From Himantopus leucocephalus (taxonomy: Eukaryota; Chordata; Aves; Charadriiformes; Recurvirostridae), in contig RSEF01000002.1 in NCBI GenBank assembly GCA_003993805.1, forward strand, positions 76,069,821 to 76,133,820: 64,000 bases of DNA, written 5' to 3'. Numbering within the stretch: position 1 is the first letter of the stretch; each line of letters begins with the position of its first letter. Below, one piece after another: positions 37,571 to 49,960 of this stretch. The notes under the pieces are model-generated. The model searched no databases. It was not told the DNA's origin and worked only from the letters and a program-made list of their open reading frames with translations. Both the position numbers and the translations under genes were made by a program.

Positions 37571-37669
37571 TGGACCAGATGCTTAAACTCTTACTAAGTT
37601 TAAATAGCACTTTGTTCCTTAAGTGACTCCACTGGAGTGAGATACAGTATAGTTTATCAGAATCTGGCA
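37571..37669 (+). repeat. Ancient palindromic interspersed repeat relic
   Basis: The left end GGACCAGATGCTTAAACTC and the right end AGTTTATCAGAATCTGGC are roughly inverted copies, with ACTCCACTGGAGTGAG in the middle. This resembles an old amniote repeat running GGCCAGATCCTCAGCTGG ... CCAGCTGAGAATCTGGCC. Length (about 100 bp) and symmetry fit. The family name is uncertain. Confidence 0.45.
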
Positions 37670-39479
37670 GTGAGTGGTTTGCTTCGTTATTAACATCAGT
37701 ATCTTTCAGTTCTGCCACCAGATGCTAAACAGTTACAGGAGATTTGTTTAAAACCAATTACAAGAAAATCAAAGCAGAATCCACTGATATGGTTTTGTTT
37801 ACAAAGGCTGAAGTCTGATATCGTTATTCATGTGACAACTGGCTCGTATTCAAGTCACAAGCCTTTCTACATGTAATCGATCTCACAAGCCTTGAAACAG
37901 ACCTGAAGACATACTAACAGTGCTCACTTTTTCTCCATTATCTGAATATTCAATTAAGAAAAGGCTATAGATGACTTCTTATGTGACATTAACGGCTAAT
38001 GGGAGTCGTGTGTGCCATTTCTTTAAGTCCACAATGAATGATTTGTGACAGGGCAGATCTATGTATGAGGACATGGAGGACGGGCAAAACAAATATTCTT
38101 GACTGTAATTGACTATTAAAATGATTGAAAGTCAGTGGGCTTCTAGCCTGTGGGCGGGGATAGTTTTATTTCATTCTTTCCCTTTCCTAAAGGCAGCAAG
38201 AAACAGAAAATGTGCTAACAGTGAAGAGACTACAGCTCTTTGGAAGGCTTAGGAGTACACTATACGTAGAGCGATTTCGGTGAGCTTTGGATGTCAGCTC
38301 ACATGCAATAGCAGATTAAATGAGGATGGCTGAAGTACTTACAGCTCCCGGCTGCCTGTTTACTCTTTGCTGGAGGCTGCTGCTTCAAATGCAAGGAGAG
38401 CTGCAAAGGCTGTGTAACATCTTCTGCACCCTCATATTTATAACAATTTACAGGTGAAGGTTAGCGTAAATTGAAATCAGAGCTGCTTTGCTGCAATGGA
38501 CAAGACTGTTACCCTCAGAGGTTCTTTTGCTGCCTATTCTCTCTACCTGTTTCTGCTGTATGTACCTCAACAGGACCCTCTGAAGAAGGGCTGGTACAGA
38601 CAAAGGGAGGTGGCAACAGCTTCTGCTCTTTCAACTTAGTTTGTCATCACTGGTGAATCAACATCAGCATTGGACAAGCATCCCTATTAACAATTCACCA
38701 CTGCTGGCATTAGTGAACAGTCTAGATTTGGCTAACTCCTGAGGGACACAAGAGCTTTGTGAAATATCTATGTCCCAAGGAAGCAGAAGAAAACAACAAC
38801 CTTGGGACAGTGAAGGAACTCCTATCTAATGTTCATTGTCTAATATCCTGGAGCAAATATGGCTTACATGCAACCACTACAGCAGATATGAACCATGATA
38901 TCATTTTGCATGGCCAGCCACTGTTTTATATATCTATATGTACACACACACATGCATACACACAAACATTTGTATTATTCCTGTGTAACACTGAAGTCTG
39001 TGTTAGTGGGAGGCTTGTTAAATGCGTTTGAAAGGATCTATTCAACTCTCAGCAAGTCAAAATTTCCCTGTCATAGAAGATTGCTCCCCCCCCCCTTTTC
39101 CATTTAAATATTTATGCTGCATTTTGGAATGGATAAAACCAGCTGGAAGAAGGAAAATACTGCCCCAGTGATGAAGAGTATAAGAAACTGGTAATGGGAG
39201 CAAGGTTAAGGACAGTAAGGCAGCACAGCGAAATTTTCATGAAGAACTTTTTAAGTGAAAGGGTTTGTACCTCAAGATCACAGTGAATCGAAAACACTGA
39301 CCACACACTACAAAGAACAAAGGCCACACATTTCCAAATTGTCTGACTCAGATGAACATGACTGTTGGGTCAAAAGGCCACTTAGTTCAATAGCTGTGAC
39401 AGTAGCCAGTAGCAGATATTTCAGAAAGAATAAAAGAAACAGAGCAAACAAAGAATGATATTTCTGCTGATATTTTCAC
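37670..39479. other. Anonymous DNA with small simple repeats
   Basis: No gene recognised. A degenerate CA-rich microsatellite lies at about 38941-38971 and a 10-base C-run at 39086-39095. A TATATATCTATATG segment precedes the CA tract. Confidence 0.55.
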
Positions 39480-40070
39480 CCATCTGCTATAAACTGGTAA
39501 CGTGATATTGCAAGGTTCTTCTACGAGTGTCTTTTCTCACTGTTTACCTCCTTTCCCAGATCATTCCAGAACCTGAGTGGTCCCAACACAGATGCCTGAG
39601 AAACTCCATCAGAAACCTCAGCCCATTTGAAACACCTGCTTTTATTTCCTAGTCGTCAGCTCCTAATACACAAAAAGGCCTTCCTTTCTATCCAGTGGGA
39701 GTTTGATTTCCATAGGAGTCTTTTGTGAGTCTCTGTTGAATGGCTTTTGAAAATGCAATATACTTTGCTGATAACCAGAGAATCTTAAAACACGACCTTA
39801 CTGACTCCTTGAGCGTGTTTTAACAGATTTATGAGATGTGACACCCCTCTACAAAAGCCCTAGTATTTATCTATGTGTCCTCTGGCATAAATTCCACCAA
39901 TTTGCATAGTATGGAGGTCAGGCGTACAGGTCCTTGAATCACAATGGAAGTCTTTCCCTTTTGGTGAAGGTAGGTAAGCAAAAGAACTATAGAGAAGCCA
40001 GCAACTATAATGTCTAAATAGCTTTAAATCATGTTAAGTACTTTGGAACGAGTCAGGCAATAGTATCAAC
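39480..40070 (-). mobile_element. Old CR1-type LINE, reverse transcriptase, antisense
   Basis: On the minus strand, from high to low coordinate, this runs through the CR1 reverse transcriptase. GPVRLTSIL-KLVE (about 39945-39890) corresponds to YRPVSLTSIPGKIME. FSKAIQQRL (near 39740) corresponds to the motif A region FSKAFD-V. DGVSQASVLGPLRFWNDL (39605-39560) corresponds to motif B, SGVPQGSVLGPLLFLIFINDL. QFIADG near 39495 corresponds to KFADDT. Stops and shifts are frequent. The stretch 39950-40070 matches the region upstream of motif 1 only loosely. Confidence 0.82.
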
Positions 40071-43000
40071 AATGAGAACACTTTGGCACTGACAGGCAGA
40101 TTGAGAATGTGTCATATCAGAAATTATTGTGAGCGTGATGAAGACACATTTTTTCAGTGGAAAGCTTTTTTGTAGAGGAGTTTTTTTAACAACACAAACT
40201 ATAACCTGCCAGCACTCCCTGCGGTACTGTGGCTCAGGGATGGTCTCTTTTTTTCCCACCCCATCCCTACCTGGGCAATGCCCCTCTTTGGCCCTTTCAG
40301 CCCCCTTCTCCCTCATGCAGAAGGAAGGGCCTTTTCAAAGAGCAAAGAGGACAGAGGCCAAGTGAAGAGCTCACCCTTTCCTTGTTTCAAGAAATTGGAC
40401 GTCCAAGGCCAGCATTTATTCTCACCAGGGACTATTTTAAAGCTCAAAAATCATCACTGACAAAAAGCTTTCCTAACACGCAACCTAAATTTTCTTTTTT
40501 GTAGCATGAGTCAGTTGCTCCTAGTTATACAATCATCTGCTCTGCAACCCCGTGGAATTTCTTTCCTTTTGTATCCCCAAAATACACGTAGATATTGATG
40601 TTCTCCTTTTAATTCCTTTTTATGATGTATTTGAAAATGTATTATCTACACAGAGATGACATTTCAAGTCATGCTGTGGTTTGATTTTGTTCTGCAAGCT
40701 CTTTAAGAGTGTAAGAAATCAGAGATAAAGGCAGGTGACAGGTTTTCATATTGGTAAGCTTCAGGGGGAGTTTTGGGGGGTTAGGTATTAGTGCAGGTTT
40801 CCTTTCATGTTATTATTCTTATGTCTCCAGTAGCCCACAGATGCCTAGGGGCTTGGGAAACCACTATGTGCGGCTCAGCCCAAGTCTTGCAGAGGTAGTC
40901 TTTTCCTAAGGATCTCAGTCAAGGATTTAGACAATATTAATTACATGATTACATAGGTAAACAGTGCCATGAGAGGGCAAAGTCTGGCCAAAAGTGATTG
41001 CTTAATTTAATAGTCACTATGACAGCAGTGACAAGTACACATTCTAATCCTCAGTTCAGAAGTCTGGATGGATGTTTTGGAACAACCCTGCAGGTGTGTA
41101 TGCATGAACACGCGCATGTGCACAAACGCATTTCCGACTTTCTTCGTAATACAATCCTTCTAACACCCCCATGCTAATAGCTGTCTTTTAACCTTTCCTC
41201 CTGATTTTCAGTCATGCGCTATGATGATGTTCATAGTATAAAGTTTCCTAGCTTGATCCAGTGAGGTGTGAAAATGTAAATCAAAAAACTCTAGAGCTTT
41301 TCACTATCACTATGCAAAGCAAGACTTTAATACTTCTTTGTTGTGATTTTGAGAAGCTTATACATAGACACTGTATAGCTTTGACTTTCACTCCTGGTGT
41401 ACTTTGCTGAAACATTGTACGTAGTTTTTTGTCCATTATCACTATCTTTTCTTTTCTTTTGGTGACAGTGCTTTTTTGCCCCCCTTTTCTTTCTCTGACA
41501 TACACTGAAGACCCTTTCATCTGCATTTGGTGGCTTATTTGTCTCCATATCTATTCAGCTCTGCAAGCAACTTCTTTCTTTTGCTAGCTCTATCCTAATA
41601 TTCTCTCTTTTCTTCTCTCTTTATACCCCCAAGGCTGGTTAAAGGCTTTTCCCTTTTTTTAAGCACAAGTGTTCTGGAGAGCAGACAGCCATTCTTAGAT
41701 AGGCTGTACGCATTCAACCAAACAGCATATTATTTCATTAAGATGACTGCTACCGATGATGGGACGTTTGGACGCTGCTCCCTCCTTGTCCTCGCTTGCT
41801 GGAGTTCACATCTTGTGTGATTGGGGACACAGGCAGAGGGGACTGAGAAAAGGAAATAACTGTCCCCTGCAAATATTAGGGAGATTGAAAATGGCAGAGA
41901 GAGCTACAAACAATTCCTCCTCAGACAGAAGTACTTTGATTTATAGATTAATGTAATTTTACTATTTTTGTGACTGCCAAAGTGTGTGACCTTAACCATA
42001 AACAAAGAGAATGGAAATTAGGTTTAAAATGGAAAGCTATGTAGATGGTTCCTGCTATGTCACTCCCTGTGGCAGAAAAAGCAGGAAGACTGTGCTCAAA
42101 TTTCTCAAGATATTAAGCATGTGGTAGTTGTCTCAAATGTTAATACAGCTATGAATATGCCTTCTGAAGAGCAACTATGCTGTCTTTTTTTTCTGAGTTG
42201 AAAGTACAACTTCTCCCTTTTGCATTTTCCTACCCAAAATTTATTTAGTTTGAAGACATTTTCCAGGCTCACCTTTTAAAATAATTTATTCAGAGGAGTC
42301 TGAGTATCAGCACCGCTAAAAGTATGGGAGAACTGGACACAGTTACTTATGTCAAGCTGCTTGTAAGATTAAATATTTGCTGGATCAGGTCCTGTATTTG
42401 CTAAGTTTAAAATGATGAAATGAATAAAGAACACAAGAACTTATCATAAAAACCGCAAAACCTTTCACTTTACCAAAGAACATTTTAACCTGCAACTATT
42501 CTGTGCAAAGCAGGTGCCATTTAAAATTCAGAACATTGTCTGTGGTCTAAAAGATGACCATTAAAAGGTCCCACTGAACTCAATGATAAAACATGATAAT
42601 GCTACTACCATTCAGTAATTTCCCTTCAATAACTATTCTTTTCCTATTTGCTTTACAACTTTGGAGGTGCTTGCTGCTTCTAAACTACAATTTCTAAAAC
42701 CAGTGTCCTACATCTGTTCACTATGTCTGCAACTCTGTCTTTGAAAAACCGATGCCAGACCTTCTGTCTTTGTTTAATCAAGCAGGAGGTAAGGGCTGTT
42801 TTGAAAAGGAGTTGATTTAGCAAGAGTAGCAAGCAAAATGCAGAAAAAAAGCAAGAAAGGGCTTAAATACATGTACTTCTCTGGCTCACAAATAGCTATG
42901 AGCACTCCCATAGGGTGTCACACATCTGTTCCAGCTCTATTTTCTCATATCCCGGGATTATCTGTTCTGTCTCAGAGTTGTGACTCTTGGATCTGTAATG

Positions 43001-43965
43001 CAACACTTGACATCAGTTTGGCTCATGGGATATTATCTTTCCCATTATAAACTAATTCATCTTTTGAAAAAGTAGTGTCCTACTTTCAAGTGAAATTGTT
43101 CTAGAAAAAAAATCACAGTTCCAAACATCAAGCATATATCCTTTTGTCTGCTTTCACAAAGAATTAAACCTTTGTTATCCTGAAATAATTTTAGTCAGTC
43201 ATCATATCACACTAAATCATCTGCTTCGAGAGCTCTATTAAGGACAGGCCAACTTATTTGAATAATACAAGAACTGGCCTAACCCTTAACATTAACCTCA
43301 AAACACCACCAGACTGAAGTTCAAAGAAGTTCAGCCAGCCCTTGCATGTTCCACTCACCCACAAATATTTTCACCTACCTCAATACATCTTCATTTTAGA
43401 GAGAACTGGGAAGCAGTGCAAGAAATCATTACTATTTTCTTTCAACTGAATTCAAGGCACAATAACTCCCATAAGGCCGCCCAGTTACCACATTTTTCAT
43501 CCCAATCACTGGAAGAGGTAAAGATACAACTTCTATGAAAGGTCAAAAACTATAGATAAATTTCAAAAAAATAAACAGCAAAATTCAAACTTCACTGGGT
43601 TCACCATCACTGTGTAATAGATAAGAAGACATTACCTTTAAAAAAAAATTCAGAGCAACAAGAACAGAAGAGAAAACAATTCAGCCAGCAGACTGAAAAT
43701 GAAATTTATTACTTTTCCTAGCCATATTAGAGACCATGATGTGAAAGACCTTATGCAAATACTTAGTGGAAATTTATGTATAATATTATCCTCTGGCAGA
43801 ACTCTTTTTTTGCTTTTCTGTGTGTAGCAGTCAGTTCGAGATTATTTTACTTGCTCATCTATGAGCAGAAATGGAAAATAAAGGGAGTTTCCCTGCATGA
43901 TTCTTTTTATAACTGGAAATACATTTGCTTTTCTTCAGGTTTTATAAGCACTAAATCATATTTTA
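40071..43965. other. Anonymous DNA, no gene recognised
   Basis: About 3.9 kb without recognised genes. The stretch 41430-41640 is pyrimidine-rich on the plus strand, giving Lys/Arg-rich open frames on the other strand without motifs. A phrase near 42380, GCTGGATCAGGTCCTG, resembles the tail of old LINE or SINE relics but is too short to assign. Confidence 0.5.
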
Positions 43966-44018
43966 GCATTGAAGACAGTGGGAGTCTTGCCCATATTTTC
44001 TGTCAGGACTGGGCCTAT
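43966..44018 (+). repeat. Ancient interspersed repeat relic
   Basis: CATTGAAGACAGTGGGAGTC, then TTGCCCATATTTTCTGTCAG, then GACTGGGCC closely follow an old amniote repeat of the type ATTGACTTCAATGGGAGTTTTGCC ... GGACTGCAGGATCAGGCC. The family is not named with confidence. Confidence 0.45.
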
Positions 44019-47000
44019 TGAAATTTCTGACTGGAAAATAAAGAGCCCAACACAAAAGGCTGCAAAACAGAGAACTTATATTCAGCCATAAAACCACAAA
44101 ACTGACTTTGCATTTTGTCTACAAATATGGAAAAAGCATCAGATGAAAACTTAGCAGGTTGCTCGATGGGAGGATTCCTGATAACTGCAAGGATCTGCCA
44201 TTAAGCTAGGGGTCAAATCCCATTTGACGATCTGGGGCATGATGGCTACTGATGCTCACAGGGCATTTGTTTGGAGTAAAGACATTGTTATGCTTATTAT
44301 CCCTAATCTGTTTTTCACCCAGCACACTGAGTCTCAATCCAATGGAGTTAGTAGGAGTTCTTCTGTACACTTTAAGCACTTTGGATATGTTTCATATCTG
44401 CTGTATAAGCAGTAGAGAAAGCATACATGGAGATTCACACCAGCAGTGTGGTTAAGCTGCATACCAGAGAATGAGTGTTTAATTTAATTTAGTTGCGTTA
44501 GTTGTTCTCTCGGTTTTGTTTTTTCTCTTCCAGATGACTGTTTCTAGTGAGCAAGACACGTGTAACAGTAGGTAGGTCTCCTGCTCTTAACTGCTGAATC
44601 AGCTTTTCCTGAATCCCTTACTTTCTTCATAATTTTTGATGCTCGAGGTGAGTGAGTGCTGCTCAGACACATGGGTGCCTCCCAGAACTCACATTTCATG
44701 AGCCAAGTTCAAGATTTAAGCCAAAAAGGAATGATTACCCCAAAAGGGACCAATGCTGTGTCACATGGAAGGCTGTTTTTGACGCTTGTGTTCTGCATCT
44801 GCTTGTTTGCACTGTGATTGATGCTCCTGTTGCAAAGCTCCTGTATCTAAGTGAACAACCTTGAAGAAAGGCCTTAACCCTTGGCAGCGTGCCTGGATCT
44901 CTGAACTCAGGCACTTTGCCGCATTTCGTATTCACTCATACATGCAAAAGTGTTAGTATTATCTTCAGTCCTCAAGAGGCACATACCTGACTGTGGTGAA
45001 ATGGAGCTTGAGGGGCTGACACAGCTAATGAATATATCTGGGGATGCAGACAAACTGGGATGCAGCGGGTTCCAGTGTGGTGGTTGAGAACATAAGAGTT
45101 TCTTTTTTGCTCAACTTCTGCATTTGCTGCTACAGCTCACCTGCCAGTGTGACTGTTTGGGAGACTCTGGTTTTGATTTTCCTCTGTGTCTCAGTGTAGT
45201 ATGCAAGCTGGAACGCTGCAGCTCTTAAGAGCGCTTTACAGCACAATGGCATATTTTAAAGATGACAGCATTGTGAACTGTTCCAGAGGAGCTATTTGGC
45301 TTTTAGGATGACTGCTCTAGAAAGAATTCTCTGGCTTAACAGCACCAGGAAAAGGGCAAGGGAAATACAGATGCTGCAATCTGGTTAAGGAAATGACAAG
45401 CTCCTGTGCTGTAGTACTTAAGCACGGTCTCTAGCCGACACCATTTATGAGCTGTTACATACGGCTGCAATCACACACAGGCTCATCGAGGCTTTCCATA
45501 GGGCTCACATTTGTTTTCACATTCACTTCGTAAATGAGTTTCTAATGTGGTGCAAATGGTAGCAAATGGACATTAAATGAGGCTTGCATGTAGACTGATC
45601 CTTTGTAAATATATAGGCTATTATAAAAGCAAATAATAAGAAGGCAAGCTAAGTAACAGCAGCCTCTGCGACAGAAACCAGTGAAAAAGGAGTTGTTTTA
45701 CATACACAGCATTTTGAAATGTGGGTTTCCTGTTTAAACTGTCTTCACTCCAGCCTCAACTTCTCTCTCCATACTAAACCTACAACATATTTTATATTGC
45801 CATGGATACTTTGGACGGAAGACAGTGTGCACTAGCAATCAAATTTTCCGCAGGAAACTTCCAAGAACCTGTCCCACACTGATGTGCTCATGCAGAATCT
45901 TTGCTCAACAGTATACAATCTTTTTCTAAAGGGTATGACTAGCTGGGACTTCGGCTGCCTGTCTGCAAGTTTGGAACAGGCCCAAGGCGTTACCACTCTC
46001 CAGGATAATTACTGCTAAGTGCATTTTGCTATCACTTGCCATTGCTAGCTATTTACACCCTCCTAAGCAGGGTCTGATAGACAGCAGGAGGAGACTGTCT
46101 TTAGGGTTCAAAGAAGAAATGAGAGTTGACATTTTAAAAAATCGTTAGGAGACTAAAATACAAGCAAACCACCATGGTGGCCAAACAGTGAGCGCAGTGA
46201 GAGCACAGGAATTCCATGGAATTGAAGGTATTACAGGTTTAGAAGGGGGATAGTAAGCAGCAATCCTTATGATGTAAGCATCACATCTAGAAAAAAACTT
46301 AAGTTGAAAAAAAATATTAAATAATCAAATAAAATGGTTAGGTTAAACAAACTGCACAGTGAATTTTTACTTGCCTCAGAGGTTAGGAATGTGATCTGTT
46401 ACTTCTCAATATTTGTTCCTCTTCTTTGCTTCTTTCGCAATTTGACCTGACATCTTTTGTCCCATTCAGTAATGGACTTCCCTCAGGGCAAGATTCAGTT
46501 ATGGGCTGCAAGGTTATTTGATTCCTTCACAATGCTTCTCCCCCAAAACAATATCATAGTACTGTTAAGCTTTTTGGATAAGAGGTCAGTGGGGTTCCAG
46601 GGGTGGTGGGAAGGGGTCTTCTCCTCTTCTCTCAGCAACCTTCATGCCCAGGTAGTCCAAGCTCAGTGGGGGCTGAATGGGCACCTCCTCAAGCTACAGG
46701 AGCGTCCAGCAACTTCCTCCTCTCTTTTCTTCCAGCTGGGGCACAGAATAATCCTTTCCCTTTTCCCTCTGCCTTTCCCTTCTGGTATCCCATGGCCATG
46801 CATACAAAAGCTCTGCTCTGTGATGACACTTTCCTGGGATAATCAGGATTGCCACAGGTCAGGAGAGCGGAGGGGAAGTGCAGCCTGGCCCAGTCAATCT
46901 CCTTCCCCACTGATGGAGCAGAGAGGTCACGCGTAGCAATATCCCAGCCCTCAGGAGGACAACGGATGGATGGCCACAGCAAATGCAGGGCTGTGCAAGG

Positions 47001-49629
47001 CTGTGAACAACAGGGCACAAAATTAGATTCACAGATACTATGGTACTGAAGTGACAGTATATATGTAATGATTGTTTATTGTTGTCATCAATTTGAATAC
47101 CTCCAACTTAACAAAACTTAACACTTCCTGGATGTGTATAGCCTGCATTTATGCCTCACCACAATTATATCCACTTCCTTTGAGGGCAAAACCTGATCCT
47201 GTATGGAAAGTACAATAGCAGCAATGCATACCTTGGTACAAGTTGTCTGACATGATTCCTCTTGTTAAACTAAATTAATCTGAGGTAAGACCCATTCGCT
47301 TTCCTGAAGTTAGAGAGTTCTTGCATAAAGCAGAAAACTTTAATTTATTTCCCAAGCCAATTTTTTAAGTATATCTTCCATGTATTCCCTTCTATTTCAT
47401 CAAACGATTTAATGGATGTGCAGAGAAATGTTTTTATGCAATGCGATACAGCTGTTTGAGACATTCCTTTTGCTGTACACAATTCATGTATCTAAAACAA
47501 TCTTAACTAATAAGATTAAAATACTTGGTACTGTATACTTACTTGTAGTATACTCATTTCTCAATCTGCCTATGTCTTGGCAGAAATTTTCATTTTACTA
47601 TTCATTAAAGATACAGATCTATACAACAAGTAGTTGCCATACTGTCTCTTCCCTTTACATGCTACATTTCTCCCTGCTTCCTTTCTAGGGGAAGCATCAT
47701 CTCCTCCTGGCTTGAGCCCATTAAATGCCTATTAATATAGAAGTGAAAACTCTTTTAAAGCCCTTGTAAAACTCAGCCTTTAAACCCTCATAGACTGCTT
47801 CCTTATTTATCTTAGATTTTTAAAGGCATATCTACTCCATTCATTAAAATTAAGCTCTCCAAAGCAGGCCTTTATTAAATATTGTTCAGCCTGGATTCTG
47901 GACTTCTAGAGCGAGGAAGCTTTATGGGCAGCAATGCCTCTTGACTCTTCTTTTGATCTTGTCAGCACACATTTCATTTTTTATATGGCTTTTACCATTG
48001 TCTCCTAAATATTTCTGAGAATCACTCCCAAGTTCTTGTACTTATAATTGCTCACATAAAGGAACTCCCTTCAGTCTCTATGAATGTCAGCTGGTTGAAT
48101 ACAAACTACTTCCCAGATTAGTTCTATCAGGGAGTGTTCAGACCTTCTGATCACTGCTATGGATTTAGTCATAAGTTGATATAGCAAGACACGGAAAGGT
48201 GTGTATTATCCTTCAAGAGATAGGATACGTAGCATGTGGTATGAAATAGTAAGTGGAGTTTCTAAAATCATGATTCATCACCCCCCAAATACTACTCAGA
48301 TCCACTGCTTTCAGAAAATTTGTAACCTTTCTAAATATCCTGGACTGGACAGTACACATCTGTCCCAATCTCTCATCAGCTGAACTTAGAACTTCATTAA
48401 ATTTGCCCCAGGAAGGTAACTTCTCTTCCCTGAATGCTTAAGAAATCTAAAAAGCTATACAAAGAAAACAAAAATGAAAGAGGAAACATTCAAGGTAGGA
48501 ATTTTTGTTATTTTCCCTTTAGGTCACTTTTGATCAGAAGCATCTGCCTCCCTCATCTAGCAACTTGATTTTTAAGACAAGCAATATATTTAGCCAGAAA
48601 AATTGCCACGCCTCTCTCCTGCTCAAGAAAGAGCAATGGCTCAGTTCCCATGCTTTTCAAATGTTTTTTTCTTGTAATGGCACAATGGCAGGTGTACCAC
48701 TCTAGTCTTTGTAAAATCCTCTTTCAACCAGATCTTTAAAAATTTATAAAAGTAATTTTCATTCGTTCTCTCATTCTACCACTATTATTTTATTATTTTT
48801 TATTCTCAAAGCATATCTCTTCTTCTCTCAGTTTAAGTGTTGCAAACATTTATAAATCATTGAATATGCAACAATAAGGATTTTATTTTAATACAAATTT
48901 CATTCTTTAAAAGAGCCATTGAAGATCTGGCTTTCTTCTAAGTCTTGTCAGTGTATTGTGATTTCATTGGTTTTGGTCCCAAAGCATTTCCTTATATATT
49001 AGAGCTCTAAAATTGCAGATGGAAGTCACAATTAGCCGGAATTGACTTCCCCATCAGCATTCCCTGACTGTTTAATCCCTTCTCCTTGTCAACTTCCCAG
49101 TAACGCAAACATTCCTTACTGCAGAAATAGGATAAAAATTCAATTTCCTCTTCTGGAGAGGGATGGTTAGCCCCTCCTCAGGGAAGCAGTGGAAGGTTCT
49201 TGACTGAGAATCTGGGTGAAGCTGTGGCCTGTGATATATTTGTCCAAGACTGGCATCCTGGCTCACTTCTCCGCTATGACTGCATCTCCTTCTTCCCAGT
49301 GCTTTCCTTTCAGCCTCAAAAAAACCCTTTTCCCACATCCATTTCCAGGAGTTCAGTTGCAACTCTATTATCTCCTATGATGTTCCAACTTCCACTTCTT
49401 ATTCTATCTTTCATATTGTTCTTCAGTCTTAATCAAATCCTCTTGAATACTCACGTTTGTGATTTTTCTTTAATTTGTGGTCTTCTTATCCCTGTACTTT
49501 AATTCCATCTTTATTTCAGCTATAAGTTTGCTATGCAGTATCATGGTGCTGTCTCTTGATGTCTACATCAGATTCAGATTGTATTTCTAGACTATTTTCC
49601 AACCACATTCAGTTCTTCAGGGATTTAAT
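44019..49629. other. Anonymous DNA, no gene recognised
   Basis: About 5.6 kb. The longest open frame (46457-46936, plus, 159 codons) has no recognisable domain; its mid part is GC-richer, and frames overlap on both strands. A 38-base segment at 44534-44571 is flanked by splice-like signals and is treated as a finding. From about 48800 the plus strand becomes pyrimidine-rich, leading into the minus-strand L1-type fossil. Confidence 0.5.
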
Positions 49630-49960
49630 CTCTTCCTTTTTTCTTTTTGGTGATGTGCCCTTGATACATAATAAGGTATTTGAAAGGAAAACTATATTTT
49701 ATATTTGCTGTTCTAAAGCAGGTCATTATATTGCTCACTTCCTCCTTCTCCCTTAAAGTAGCCAGCGATGGATCCTGAAACATTTCTGTTTTATGTCCTC
49801 CCCCCAAAAAAGGTGAAGTCTTCTTCAGAATCTTATCCTTCTGTTTAGAAGAGCTCAGTCTTCATATTACTGATTTCTTGGCATGGGTACAGAGGGCTTT
49901 CTGGCTCAGTCTATGATGATTGCTGGATTTGTTTCCAGTTGCACAAAGAAGTGAATATCT
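49630..49960 (-). mobile_element. Probable L1-type LINE ORF1 fossil, antisense
   Basis: On the minus strand the peptide begins with KQKDKILKK (about 49845), like the KEKIL-AAR segment. After a shift come MFQDPSLATLREKEEV and then RTANIKYSFPFKYLIMYQG. L1 ORF1 proteins have I-F-x-D-x-S-x-x-T-L-x-x-R-R near here, followed about 12 residues on by NI-Y-x-x-x-FP-x-L-x-x-x-x-x-G in the C-terminal domain. Order and spacing agree well. The region is dead: stops surround the 60-codon open block. It could belong to the same lineage as the ORF2 fossil at 32.4-34.0 kb, but nothing links the two copies. Confidence 0.5.

Noticed and set aside
38941..38971. The CA-rich tract as a regulatory element
   Set aside because: It is a short degenerate microsatellite of a common kind, with no other supporting signal.
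46457..46936. A 159-codon plus-strand open frame
   Set aside because: No domain or family motif, and overlapping frames are open in the other strand as well. Moderately GC-rich composition explains its length.
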